Notes: generated by a model from the sequence alone, not told the origin. DNA of 64,000 bases from UBA7455 sp026713185 (GCA_963665785.1 OY762456.1:2108001-2172000); one strand, 5' to 3'; counted from the stretch's first letter, positions 52,853 to 61,231 are shown. A program made the numbers and translations.

Positions 52853-55159
52853 TCAGATCTCTTCGCTGCAACTGATATAGATCGGTTCTGGTGTCATCCC
52901 TGCCATCAGTCGCAAATTGTACTGCACGTCTCTATAACCCGGTCTTGTACCCACAATGGTATAAGCTCCGGGATGGAGTGCCAGTACTGTACTGGATATT
53001 TTTCCAAATTGCCGGACCCGGTAAACGGTGACATTAGTTCTGTTGTCAGACTTTATTTCGACGTTTATCGGGGTTCTGGCGACAGAGATCAATTTTGAAA
53101 GGTCATCAATTTGCTTCTGCAGATGTTTGCTGTCGCTGTTGATGCGACTCGCATCAACGATAGCTTGTCTGGCCATCGCCAGTTCTTCGTCTTCCTGCAT
53201 CAATAAAGGATCATCAAGGAATTTCTGTAATTGTCTATGGATCGAGAGTCTTTGTTCAGACTGTGCCAGTCCCTGGCTCGCGAAAACCAGAGATTCATCC
53301 AGATCAAGAACGCGTTGAAAATCATCAATGGCTTCCTGCCAGCGTTCTGCCTTAACATTTGTTTCCGCACTTGCCTTGAGCATATTGATCTGGTCCATTC
53401 GTTCAGCCAGTTCAATCTGCAGAATGCCGTCTTCCGGTTCAGGGGAACCGGGTATGAGCTTTCCAGCCTCTTCAAAGGATGCCCTTGCACTGGCGTAATC
53501 CTTCCTGTTGAGGGCAGAGAAGGCAACTGACATTGCATCTTCGAATTGTCGTTGATTGATTTTCTGCCTTACCCGACTGACGCCCTGTGCGGCTGGATTC
53601 CAGAGGGGGTCCAGTTTCTGAGCCTCATTGAACTGTCTTAGTGCGTCACGGAGGTTTCCACTTGACTCTGACTGTATCGCTGCCTCGACATGTGACTGAA
53701 CCTGTTCCAGATTCTCTGCCCGATCCAATTTGTTCCGCAGTGTCGGACTGCCACCTGTAATGGCGATGACTATGGTAAACGCTTCAACGGCAGCCATCGC
53801 ATCGCCGATTTCCAGTGCGGCATCCCCCCGTTTAATATTCTGATCAGAAACTTCATCCGCGGATGCCTTCAACTGTTCCAGAGCTTCTATTGTCTTCTGA
53901 TAGGACGCCAATGCTTCAAGATACAAAGATTCCCGATAGAGGTCATCACCTGACTCTGCGTCTGTAACAAGTGAATTGAAAGTATCACCAGCCCACAAAG
54001 TGACGCCGATATCTTCCAGTTCGACCTGTAACCGTATCATTTGACTGGCAGCATCCCTGCCTTGTGTCCTGGCAAGTTCAATCCGGGCAGTTTCCACGGG
54101 CGCCGGTCCGACCTGGGGCACTGGCGGGGTGGTTGTCGTCTGCTTTGGGCTGGTTGCTTCTGTGGGGTTGATTTGCACGGTAGTCCTGTATTCCGGTAAA
54201 TAGAGAAAAACAAACCCGGCCAGGGCGATGATCAGGAAAAATACAATCGCAGTTATACTGGTTCGAACCTGAAGCCTGTTTCGAAGTGTTGGAACTGCGG
54301 GAGGAGGTAAGTTGGCGGGTTCAGGGTCCGTGTGGAATTTTGTGAAAACACCTGCTTCGATGTCATCGTCAACGGCATCGGCAGTATAACGTGAGAATAC
54401 TTCACGTACGTGACCCAGGTCGCGGGTTCTATCGTATGCAGAAGGGGCAAGCATACTTTTAAGTATTGCTCCCGCTTCATGAGGGACGGTAGAGCCGGGA
54501 TCAAACTGTGATGTCAATTGCCAGTCCTGCCCGGTCAATGCACGGTAAATCAGACAGCCGATGGAATAGATGTCGTCAACAGTGTCGGCAGTCTGACCCC
54601 GGGAAACATCCGGACTCTGGTAATTTTCATGAATGTTTGTACTGACGGCAGGCGTCAAGCCAAAACCGTTGACAACATGAATGTTTGTACTGACGGCAGG
54701 TGTCAAGCCAAAACCGTTGATAAAAAGTTGCCCGGAATCGTCAATGAGAAGGTTCCCTGGGTGGAGGTTTCCGTGTGAAAATCCAAGTCCGTGGGCAAAG
54801 ATGACTGTGTCGATCAGTGAATCCAGCATCGGCCAGCACTGGCTGAAGGTTATATCATTAATATTGAACGTCGATGCGTTTTGTATATATTGTTGACAGA
54901 TGTAGAAGGTATCATCGACCTGGCCAATATCGAAGGTCCGGACGATGTTGGGATGGACAAGCCCTCTGGCCTTTTCAATCTGAGCCGCGGTATTCGTAAC
55001 ATCATGATCTGTCAGTTGAGTCTTGAATATTCTCAGACAGACACGTTCGCTGAGTTCCCGGTCCAATGCTGTCCAGGTGACTGTAAGATCTTTCTCACCA
55101 ATGCGGTCGAGTAACGTAAAGCGAGAGTAGTCCAGTCCTTTTTCAAGGTGAACTGTCAT
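52853..55159 (-). CDS. Membrane-anchored pseudokinase with coiled coil/TPR region and PEGA-like end
   Basis: 768 residues. Residues 1-260 follow a Ser/Thr kinase fold (FTLLDRIGEKDLTVTW, HPNIVRTFDIGQVDDTFYI, DIYSIGCLIYRALTG). The catalytic residues are replaced: the VAIK Lys is Arg43, HRD is HGN (129-131), the catalytic-loop Lys is His, and DFG is GFG (149-151). The activation segment carries a 16-residue duplication. A membrane helix follows (about 300-325, ITAIVFFLIIALAGFVFLYL), then helical repeats (about 370-690) and a C-terminal PEGA-like domain. It overlaps the upstream lipoprotein gene by 17 bases. A signalling scaffold is more likely than an enzyme. Confidence 0.85.
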   Translation of the reverse strand: MTVHLEKGLDYSRFTLLDRIGEKDLTVTWTALDRELSERVCLRIFKTQLTDHDVTNTAAQIEKARGLVHPNIVRTFDIGQVDDTFYICQQYIQNASTFNINDITFSQCWPMLDSLIDTVIFAHGLGFSHGNLHPGNLLIDDSGQLFINGFGLTPAVSTNIHVVNGFGLTPAVSTNIHENYQSPDVSRGQTADTVDDIYSIGCLIYRALTGQDWQLTSQFDPGSTVPHEAGAILKSMLAPSAYDRTRDLGHVREVFSRYTADAVDDDIEAGVFTKFHTDPEPANLPPPAVPTLRNRLQVRTSITAIVFFLIIALAGFVFLYLPEYRTTVQINPTEATSPKQTTTTPPVPQVGPAPVETARIELARTQGRDAASQMIRLQVELEDIGVTLWAGDTFNSLVTDAESGDDLYRESLYLEALASYQKTIEALEQLKASADEVSDQNIKRGDAALEIGDAMAAVEAFTIVIAITGGSPTLRNKLDRAENLEQVQSHVEAAIQSESSGNLRDALRQFNEAQKLDPLWNPAAQGVSRVRQKINQRQFEDAMSVAFSALNRKDYASARASFEEAGKLIPGSPEPEDGILQIELAERMDQINMLKASAETNVKAERWQEAIDDFQRVLDLDESLVFASQGLAQSEQRLSIHRQLQKFLDDPLLMQEDEELAMARQAIVDASRINSDSKHLQKQIDDLSKLISVARTPINVEIKSDNRTNVTVYRVRQFGKISSTVLALHPGAYTIVGTRPGYRDVQYNLRLMAGMTPEPIYISCSEEI
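54628..54722. repeat. 48-base tandem duplication in the pseudokinase gene
   Basis: The block starting CATGAATGTTTGTACTGACG at 54628 recurs at 54676 with a single visible change. It doubles NGFGLTPAVSTNIH exactly at the DFG position of the kinase fold. The near identity implies a recent event. Confidence 0.92.
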
Positions 55160-56360
55160 TGACCGAACCGCTGTTAGACTCTACTGTACCACCTGTTTCT
55201 TCTGCATAAATCTCTTTGAGAATTCCCCGCCATTGCTCAAACTGACTTGTGGCGGTACCCGTGAGTTCGATGGTTTTGCCTTCAATATTCAAGACATGCG
55301 GCCTGATTTCACCGCCCAGAGACTGACCCAGTTCCCGCAGTGACTCCTCATGGATTTCTGCATCCTTTTTACGTTCCAGGCCACTTCTTACGCCAGCAAT
55401 GCCACCAACGACGATCCCTGACGCAGCAGCACTCTGCGCCCAGGTTTTGCTTTGTGATCCAGCATAGACACCGGCTGCTGCCGCTCCGAGCCCCCCCAAT
55501 AATCGTTTGTTGGCCTGGGATTTCAATTCTCTGTAAAGGATGGCTTCTTCGTAGGAGACCAGTCGCCACTCATCATAAGAATCTCTCATTTCCTGATAGA
55601 AACGACCATAATAATCATCCATGGTGTCAATAAAATAGTGCTCCCTTTCCTTGATCAGGTCTACACGTTCCAGCATCGCATTGTCTTCAGAAGGCAATTG
55701 GCTGATTTGAATCCGGCTCTTGTTTTCTGTCAGATATTCTCCAAAAGCATCAGGGGACAGGCTTCTGGCAAATTTGAGAGTGGAAACCTGGCGTATGTTG
55801 ATAATTTCGTTGGCTGTGTGTTGTTGCCGCTTCAATAGAATATCGTTTGCAATGTCGTTATAGAGATCCTGAAACGGGTCCTCCTTGGCGGACTGATACG
55901 AAAGTTTACTCGCCGTATCTTCATAACGTCTGTTCAGCCAGGTACTGCCGGTGGAGTCTGTTGCAACGACCTGAACTTTAAGTTGCTCGCCATCCGAAAG
56001 CAGTATGTCGCCCGTGACATGGATATCCACGGATTCTGAGGGATTGGGCACAACCCTGACCGCACCCCAGTTCCCGGTCAGTTCGAGAGTATCCTTCAGG
56101 TGATAGGCAATGAAACCGGATTCTGCACGCCTTACATCCGGTACGATGAAACCTTCTTCAATTTCCTCGATGTTCTCGGGTATCCCGGGATCGAAAGGGA
56201 TAATACCAATGTCGAGGAGTAATTCTTGCGATAATCCTTCCTGTGCCTGAATTGCCGGCGTTGAGTTGGCGTTGATCACGTTCGTTGTGGTGCAGGCAGT
56301 TGCCAGTAACAGGAAGATTCCTGATGCTGAGCAATGAATCATGTGCGCCGTTTTTTTCAT
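55143..56360 (-). CDS. Lipoprotein with glycine-zipper-like segment
   Basis: 405 residues from ATG 56360 (AGGAG seven bases upstream). The signal peptide ends in a lipobox, LLLATAC. The mature part has a beta-rich domain (LDIGIIPFDPGI, HVTGDILLSDGEQLKVQVV) like the amino-terminal sensor domains of envelope lipoproteins. A helical region follows, then a glycine/alanine-rich hydrophobic stretch (about 285-325, LLGGLGAAAAGVYAG and SGIVVGGIAGV) and a C-terminal domain. It was not recognised as a named family. Second gene of the envelope operon. Confidence 0.75.
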   Translation of the reverse strand: MKKTAHMIHCSASGIFLLLATACTTTNVINANSTPAIQAQEGLSQELLLDIGIIPFDPGIPENIEEIEEGFIVPDVRRAESGFIAYHLKDTLELTGNWGAVRVVPNPSESVDIHVTGDILLSDGEQLKVQVVATDSTGSTWLNRRYEDTASKLSYQSAKEDPFQDLYNDIANDILLKRQQHTANEIINIRQVSTLKFARSLSPDAFGEYLTENKSRIQISQLPSEDNAMLERVDLIKEREHYFIDTMDDYYGRFYQEMRDSYDEWRLVSYEEAILYRELKSQANKRLLGGLGAAAAGVYAGSQSKTWAQSAAASGIVVGGIAGVRSGLERKKDAEIHEESLRELGQSLGGEIRPHVLNIEGKTIELTGTATSQFEQWRGILKEIYAEETGGTVESNSGSVNDSSP

Positions 56361-56370
56361 TCCTGAGCTC

Positions 56371-57834
56371 CTAGATGCCATCTCTGTATCGTCTGTATTC
56401 TTCCCATAATTTTTCTTTCAGAACGGGGTCTTTTTCTGCAATAGCCGCTTCTCTGAGTTGTTTGGCAACGATATCGTCTCCCTGGGGATCTGGAAGATCT
56501 TCCGGAATCTGTGCAATCGTGGGATTGACAACTTCTTCCAGAACTTCACTGCCATCGCCATCCAACGTTGGTTCCTGCAAAACCATGAGTGTTTCTTCAG
56601 TACCTTCCTGGGTGGCATCTCCAGAAGATTCTCTTCTACTGAAAACAATGGTTTTGTCAGGAGATGTTGGCGCCGGCAGACTGTCTGACAGTACTCGCCT
56701 TGCTTCAAGTATCTGGCCATCGAATATAATCAGCGAATCGTTCAGATCCTTGTCCAACTGACCTGTTCTGCCACCTCGTTTCCTTCCTTGTCCGCTTTGC
56801 GGGAAATCTCCAATTTCAGGCAATCCTTCCAGGATAGAGCGGGAAGCGATAATAATTGCTGCATTCGAAGCATCCAGCACCGACTGGGTATTATCAATAA
56901 CGCTGCCAATCGTTTCCGGGAAATCGGACTGTTCTTCATAGATCGATTTCAGAATTGCCAGATCATGACCGGCAACAATCACCGATATTCTTGCTTTTGC
57001 AAGAGCAGCTTCGGCAGCGGCAATTTCATCTTCACTTGACGCCGATTCCAGTGTTTCTCCGGCAGTTTGCAGAGCGATACCAGCTTCCTCCAATGCTTTC
57101 CTTGCAGCTTCTGTTTTTTCCGCAAGGATATCCTCAGCCTGGTTGGACTGTTCATTTCCGGCGGGTGATGTCTCTGCATCATTGGACTGCTCATTCCCGG
57201 CAGATGATGTCTCTGCATCCATATCAGCGAATATTTCTGAATCATTACTTGTGTTTTCACTTTTAAGTATGAGCGGATCGAACTCGCCGGCTTGTTGCTG
57301 AGACTGTGATGGACTGTTATCACCAAGTTGTCCACTGGCAGCGGCGATTTGTTCGGCAGCTTCCTGCAGGTCTTTTGCGGCTTTTTGCCGGTTTTTGTTG
57401 CGCTCTGACCTGCTTGATGAAGTGTCCGCCGTGGAGTCAGAAGATGGTATGGATGCCGGTGAAGGCGTCGACGATGGTGAAGGCGTCGACGATGGTGAAG
57501 GCATCGATGGTGGTGAAGGCATTGATGGTGGTGATGGCATTGATGGTGGTGATGGCATTGATGGTGGTGATGGCATTGATGGTGGTGATGGCATGGACGG
57601 TGGCGATGGCATTGATGGTGGCGACGGCATGGACGGTGGCGACGGCATGGACGGTGGTGACGGTATTGATGGTGTTGAAGGAGCGCTGGTTGGTGGACTT
57701 GGAGGAGAAGGCATCGAAGTCGGAGGTGGTGGTATCGGAGAAGGAGGAACTGGGGGCGGTGGATTGGAGCCACAGCCATGAATGAGTAAGAAACCCATTG
57801 TGCCAATCAGTATAAAATATGATTTGCCTTTCAC
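56371..57834 (-). CDS. Lipoprotein with proline/serine hexapeptide repeats, first gene of envelope operon
   Basis: 487 residues from GTG 57834 (GGAG six bases upstream). The lipobox is LLIHGC. Residues about 25-130 are a proline-rich spacer built mainly of about ten MPSPPS repeats. The rest is Glu/Ala-rich helix (KDLQEAAEQIAAASGQ, ARKALEEAGIALQTAGETLE) with Asn/Gln linkers, and contains a duplicated AETSPAGNEQSN unit. The design suggests a lipid-anchored rod that crosses the peptidoglycan. It opens the minus-strand operon, divergent from the kinase-like/methyltransferase gene. Confidence 0.75.
   Translation of the reverse strand: MKGKSYFILIGTMGFLLIHGCGSNPPPPVPPSPIPPPPTSMPSPPSPPTSAPSTPSIPSPPSMPSPPSMPSPPSMPSPPSMPSPPSMPSPPSMPSPPSMPSPPSMPSPPSMPSPSSTPSPSSTPSPASIPSSDSTADTSSSRSERNKNRQKAAKDLQEAAEQIAAASGQLGDNSPSQSQQQAGEFDPLILKSENTSNDSEIFADMDAETSSAGNEQSNDAETSPAGNEQSNQAEDILAEKTEAARKALEEAGIALQTAGETLESASSEDEIAAAEAALAKARISVIVAGHDLAILKSIYEEQSDFPETIGSVIDNTQSVLDASNAAIIIASRSILEGLPEIGDFPQSGQGRKRGGRTGQLDKDLNDSLIIFDGQILEARRVLSDSLPAPTSPDKTIVFSRRESSGDATQEGTEETLMVLQEPTLDGDGSEVLEEVVNPTIAQIPEDLPDPQGDDIVAKQLREAAIAEKDPVLKEKLWEEYRRYRDGI
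57455..57685. repeat. 18-base tandem repeat array (MPSPPS units)
   Basis: About ten copies of an 18-base unit, seen on the plus strand as GGTGGTGATGGCATTGAT with small variants, run through the lipoprotein gene. Units vary most at synonymous sites, so the array is not brand-new but can still change length. Confidence 0.92.
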
Positions 57835-58072
57835 TTTCTACTCCATGGATGCAGTATGTTCTTCATGTTACTTTGTTTACCTGAAGTTTAACTGAATAAC
57901 GCTTATTTTGTCTTACGGAAATTCGAACCTGACCTGTCGCCGCAGGGTACTTTGTTTGACCAGTCATTTAGGCAAAATGTTCAATGTCACTAACTTATGT
58001 TAAATGGCTCCGATACAGGATGGATATCAGAGAGGCTTTTCTATAGAGTACGTTTTTTTAGTGGTCTACTGT
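57835..58072. promoter_or_regulatory. Divergent promoter region of the envelope operon and the fusion gene
   Basis: 238 AT-rich bases between oppositely oriented genes must hold both promoters. I see no unambiguous -35/-10 pair and no obvious operator palindrome. Confidence 0.35.
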
Positions 58073-59662
58073 ATGACAATTTACGTATATACCGGCCTGC
58101 CCGCAACCGGAAAGACCAGTACCCTGATCAAAACCATGAGAGAAAGAGAAAATGCCGGTGGAAAGGTAGAGCTTTTTCTGTCTTCAGAGCATGAGGAACT
58201 GACCAGAAGACCTAATGTCAAGCCTGGTGGTTTGATGGGCTGTCGGGTGCCGGGTCTTAATTTCAGAATTGATCATGTATGTTCCACCAAAGAGGCTGTC
58301 AAGGTACTGAAGGATAGTGCACCCGGTACTCTGGTGGTGTTTGATGAAGCACAATACTATAAACCGGGAATAGTCGATGCCTGGTGTTCAGCTTCAGCTC
58401 GTGGCCTTGATGTTTTGGTAGGTACGCCATCTGCGGATCAACTCAGAATCTTGCAGAAAACAGAGTACCAGAGAGAGCATATGGAAGTGGATTGTTGTTG
58501 TGGTAAACGTTCTGCCACCCATGTGATTTACGAAAACGGCATGGTATATCCGGTACACCTCTGTGAATCGTGTTATGAGGAATCGGTGAATTCAGCTATT
58601 TCTGAGCTCCTGCGTGATGTCAGGGAAGCCAGTCCTTTCCCGGGTGACCTGCACACCTACCAACCCTTTTACAAGATTGAAATGGAGGGTTGGGAACTGG
58701 TACGAGACGATTCACCGGCAAGATTGGAGATTATTCTTCATGCGGCGTTAAGATCAGGTAAGGTCAGGAAGCTGTTGGACGATCCTGTAGCGCAACCCTC
58801 GTACATGGATCTGGGGTGTTGTTCTGGTTTCTTTGCTGATGGAATGGCGAGTCATGGTTACCGTTCGACAGGTGTTGATGTGGATAGAAATTTCATAGAT
58901 TGGGGTAATCGCCTGTCCAGGATCAAAGGCCAGTCGATTCGTTATCAACAATCAGATGCACATCAATATATCACTGAGACGACAGATGAATACGATGTAA
59001 CTTCGACTTTTGCTACTGTCCAATGGATCATGACACAGAAAGGTTACACCACGGGTGTCGAGTGTTTGCGAACACTTTTCCAGAGAACCCGTCATGTCGC
59101 TGTTGTAGAAATGGGTTATACCACAGAGGATATCTACCGCGACAAAATACAGGACGCTCCAGTCATTGATAAGGATTGGGTGCTGAAAATGATGCAGGAG
59201 TCTGGGGAGTTCGCTTCGATCGAGGTTCATCCTGCCGGGGAAAATGGCATTTGGAGAGATGTTTACGTCGGGTTCAGGGAGGTCCCGACATCCAGCCCGT
59301 TTTGTGGACTACCCTTTAACGATGACATGGTATTCCAGGTCTCCACTGCCATGGGTTATTGGGAAGATTCGTGGCTTGCAACGACGTTTGAAGTCTGGTT
59401 GACGGCATCCCGTGATTTGTCACGATTGACTTTCGAAGGATGGAGGCCCGGACAGGCGGCAGATGTTCAGATTCAGTTGAACGGGGATGCCCTGGCCGAA
59501 TTGAGCAGAGTCAGTGGATTATTCAACAGTGAGATTCCGGTTTTCATTGCTGAGGGTACTACATTCAGATTGTCAGTTGGAACATCACAAGCCATAAGAG
59601 TAGAAGGGGATGAGCGTGCCCTTGCCCTTGTTCTTCGTACCATCAGGTTCTCTGAAAAATAA
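58073..59662 (+). CDS. Thymidine-kinase-like P-loop protein fused to a SAM methyltransferase and a beta domain
   Basis: 529 residues from ATG 58073; ATG 58004 is possible, and neither has a good ribosome site. Residues 1-190 resemble type II thymidine kinases: P-loop YTGLPATGKTST, Walker-B-like LVVFDEAQYY and a zinc-binding pair DCCCGKRSATHVIY ... CESCY. Residues about 230-400 are a class I methyltransferase with motif I MDLGCCSGFFADGM and VDVDRNF. The last 120 residues are a beta sandwich (LTFEGWRPGQAADVQIQLNG) like those in glycan-related enzymes. A nucleotide-sugar or surface-glycan role is possible. I know of no named fusion of this kind. Confidence 0.75.
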   Translation: MTIYVYTGLPATGKTSTLIKTMRERENAGGKVELFLSSEHEELTRRPNVKPGGLMGCRVPGLNFRIDHVCSTKEAVKVLKDSAPGTLVVFDEAQYYKPGIVDAWCSASARGLDVLVGTPSADQLRILQKTEYQREHMEVDCCCGKRSATHVIYENGMVYPVHLCESCYEESVNSAISELLRDVREASPFPGDLHTYQPFYKIEMEGWELVRDDSPARLEIILHAALRSGKVRKLLDDPVAQPSYMDLGCCSGFFADGMASHGYRSTGVDVDRNFIDWGNRLSRIKGQSIRYQQSDAHQYITETTDEYDVTSTFATVQWIMTQKGYTTGVECLRTLFQRTRHVAVVEMGYTTEDIYRDKIQDAPVIDKDWVLKMMQESGEFASIEVHPAGENGIWRDVYVGFREVPTSSPFCGLPFNDDMVFQVSTAMGYWEDSWLATTFEVWLTASRDLSRLTFEGWRPGQAADVQIQLNGDALAELSRVSGLFNSEIPVFIAEGTTFRLSVGTSQAIRVEGDERALALVLRTIRFSEK

Positions 59663-59736
59663 TTCCTCTGAAAAATAATTCCTCTGAAAAATAAATTTCT
59701 CTGAAAAATAATTCCTCTGGAAAATAAACTTCTCAG
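59650..59736. repeat. 16-17 base tandem repeat at the end of the fusion gene
   Basis: Five copies of TCCTCTGAAAAATAAT and variants begin in the last codons of the preceding gene (which ends FSEK) and run past its stop, so each copy repeats the end of the gene with its stop codon. Confidence 0.88.
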
Positions 59737-59893
59737 TAAATCCTCATTCTGCCGTATAAAACGCAACATTCCAGGGATGGTTTTTGATTGATTATCGATG
59801 ATAGGTGGTTCAACATAGGCGGTAAGAGAGTAGTGAGTGGGAGTAGGATCAGGAATATCGGGAATCATGTCTGACTTTGGCCACCATATCGGA

Positions 59894-60550
59894 ATGCGAT
59901 CAATACTGGTTTTGACAACAGTGCTGCTGTTGTTTGCGCTCACCGGTTGCTCTACCAGTGTAACCATTAGTGGTACCGTTCCGACTCCTCTGGTCCAGGA
60001 ACTCCCTATTCATGTGGGTGTCTATTATTCAGAGGAGTTTAAAAACTACGAATATAAGGAATTACCTAACGAATCTGAGCCTCCCATGACACATTACCAG
60101 GTCGCCCTGGGAACACACAATCTGAGCTTTTTCCGGAATCTGATGAATGCGATGTTCATGCGGGTGACTGAACTGGATAATCCAAATTTGACCGATCCTC
60201 AGAAAAATGAACTGGATATCGTTTTGATACCTGAAATTGCAAGATACGATGTGCTGCTACCAGCAATTTCGACGCTGGCCTATCATGCAGTTTCAATTCA
60301 GTATCATATTAAACTGACTGATCTGGAGAGTGCTGATATCGTAAACTGGAAGATTATTGGTTACGGAAAAGCTGAAGGCAGTGTTTTAGGGGGTGGTGAA
60401 GCTGTTGCCGAAGCTACCATGGAAGCAATCAGGGATGGTGGCGCCAGGATAGCTACTGAAGTCCCGGCTGCAATAAAATCTATACTGGCGGTCAAAGAAA
60501 AATCAGATGTCCTGGAGGAACCCTCTAATGAACCCCCAAATAAACTATAA
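59894..60550 (+). CDS. Predicted lipoprotein A
   Basis: 218 residues from ATG 59894 (ATG 59867 possible), with a signal peptide ending in the lipobox FALTGC. The mature protein is an alpha/beta domain with a C-terminal helix (GEAVAEATMEAIRDGGARIA). The layout IHVGVYYSEEFKNYEY ... VLIPEIARYD recalls LptE-like or secretion-associated outer-membrane lipoproteins that begin with a strand after the lipid anchor; this is weak. The next lipoprotein gene overlaps its 3' end by 23 bases, so they form a pair. Confidence 0.75.
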   Translation: MRSILVLTTVLLLFALTGCSTSVTISGTVPTPLVQELPIHVGVYYSEEFKNYEYKELPNESEPPMTHYQVALGTHNLSFFRNLMNAMFMRVTELDNPNLTDPQKNELDIVLIPEIARYDVLLPAISTLAYHAVSIQYHIKLTDLESADIVNWKIIGYGKAEGSVLGGGEAVAEATMEAIRDGGARIATEVPAAIKSILAVKEKSDVLEEPSNEPPNKL

Positions 60551-61199
60551 GAACCAGGGGTTTGTCGTCCTGATGGCAGTGTTGCTTACAGGATGTGTGA
60601 CATCAAGGATAGAACAATCCCGTGAAACGGTTACAGGTATTGAAACTGATGAAGTCATGGTGGTCATGGGCCGGGCCAGCTATAACGACCGGGAGGTAGA
60701 AAAAAGTTTTACCGATTGCATAATGAATGAACTATCTGGTGGGTCCAGACCAATCACATTGATTTCACAAAATGAGTTCCAGGATCGTCTTTATCCATGG
60801 TTTGAACCTCGTACAGCTCCAGGCACCACAGAACATTTGGGCGAACTGTTTACCAATCCCGGTATCCGGGATCGTATGGATGAAGCAGGGATCCGATACC
60901 TGGCATGGATTGATGGAGATACCGTGACAACTGATGAGGGTGGCTCTATGAGTTGTACTCTCTCCACATTCGGTGGAGGGTGCTTCGGGGTGAGATATTG
61001 GGAGCAGGACGCGTCTTATGAAGCTTCCATCTGGGATGTACAGAATCTCAATACTGCTGGACAGATCAGCGCAGATGCCAGGGGGACTTCCTACATCGCG
61101 GGTCTTGTTGTTCCCATTCCAATACTGGCCAGTCCGGGCAATGCCGCATGCAAAGGTCTGGCCAATCAACTTCGCGACTTTATCATTGGAGACAGTTGA
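60528..61199 (+). CDS. Predicted lipoprotein B
   Basis: 223 residues from ATG 60528, supported by GGAGG eight bases upstream. Signal peptide with lipobox VLLTGC. The mature domain begins with strand EVMVVMGRASY and includes VEKSFTDCIMNEL, RYLAWIDGDT, a Cys pair (SCTLSTFGGGCFG) that may form a disulfide, and YEASIWDVQ. I do not recognise the family. It is coupled to lipoprotein A and convergent with the TPR genes. Confidence 0.75.
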   Translation: MNPQINYKNQGFVVLMAVLLTGCVTSRIEQSRETVTGIETDEVMVVMGRASYNDREVEKSFTDCIMNELSGGSRPITLISQNEFQDRLYPWFEPRTAPGTTEHLGELFTNPGIRDRMDEAGIRYLAWIDGDTVTTDEGGSMSCTLSTFGGGCFGVRYWEQDASYEASIWDVQNLNTAGQISADARGTSYIAGLVVPIPILASPGNAACKGLANQLRDFIIGDS

Positions 61200-61231
61200 G
61201 GCTTTTCGGAAGAATTGTTAATGCTTGCCGT

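Noticed and set aside
57455..57685. Possible CRISPR array
   Set aside because: The units are contiguous 18-base tandem repeats without spacers and are in frame in a lipoprotein gene; no cas genes are present.
57395..57781. Plus-strand frame of repeating GDGIDGGDG, resembling RTX calcium-binding repeats
   Set aside because: It is the antisense of the MPSPPS array, has no 9-residue RTX spacing and no ribosome site, and lies inside a well-supported gene.
56979..57806. Long minus-strand open frame rich in His and Arg
   Set aside because: It is a frame-shifted reading of the 18-base repeat array and helix region of the lipoprotein gene; its composition is an artefact of the repeat.
46238..57834. 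Zorya anti-phage system
   Set aside because: A MotA/ExbB-type protein is present, but there is no ZorB OmpA-type partner, no ZorC/ZorD or ZorE, and the other genes are envelope-type; only the stator principle is shared.
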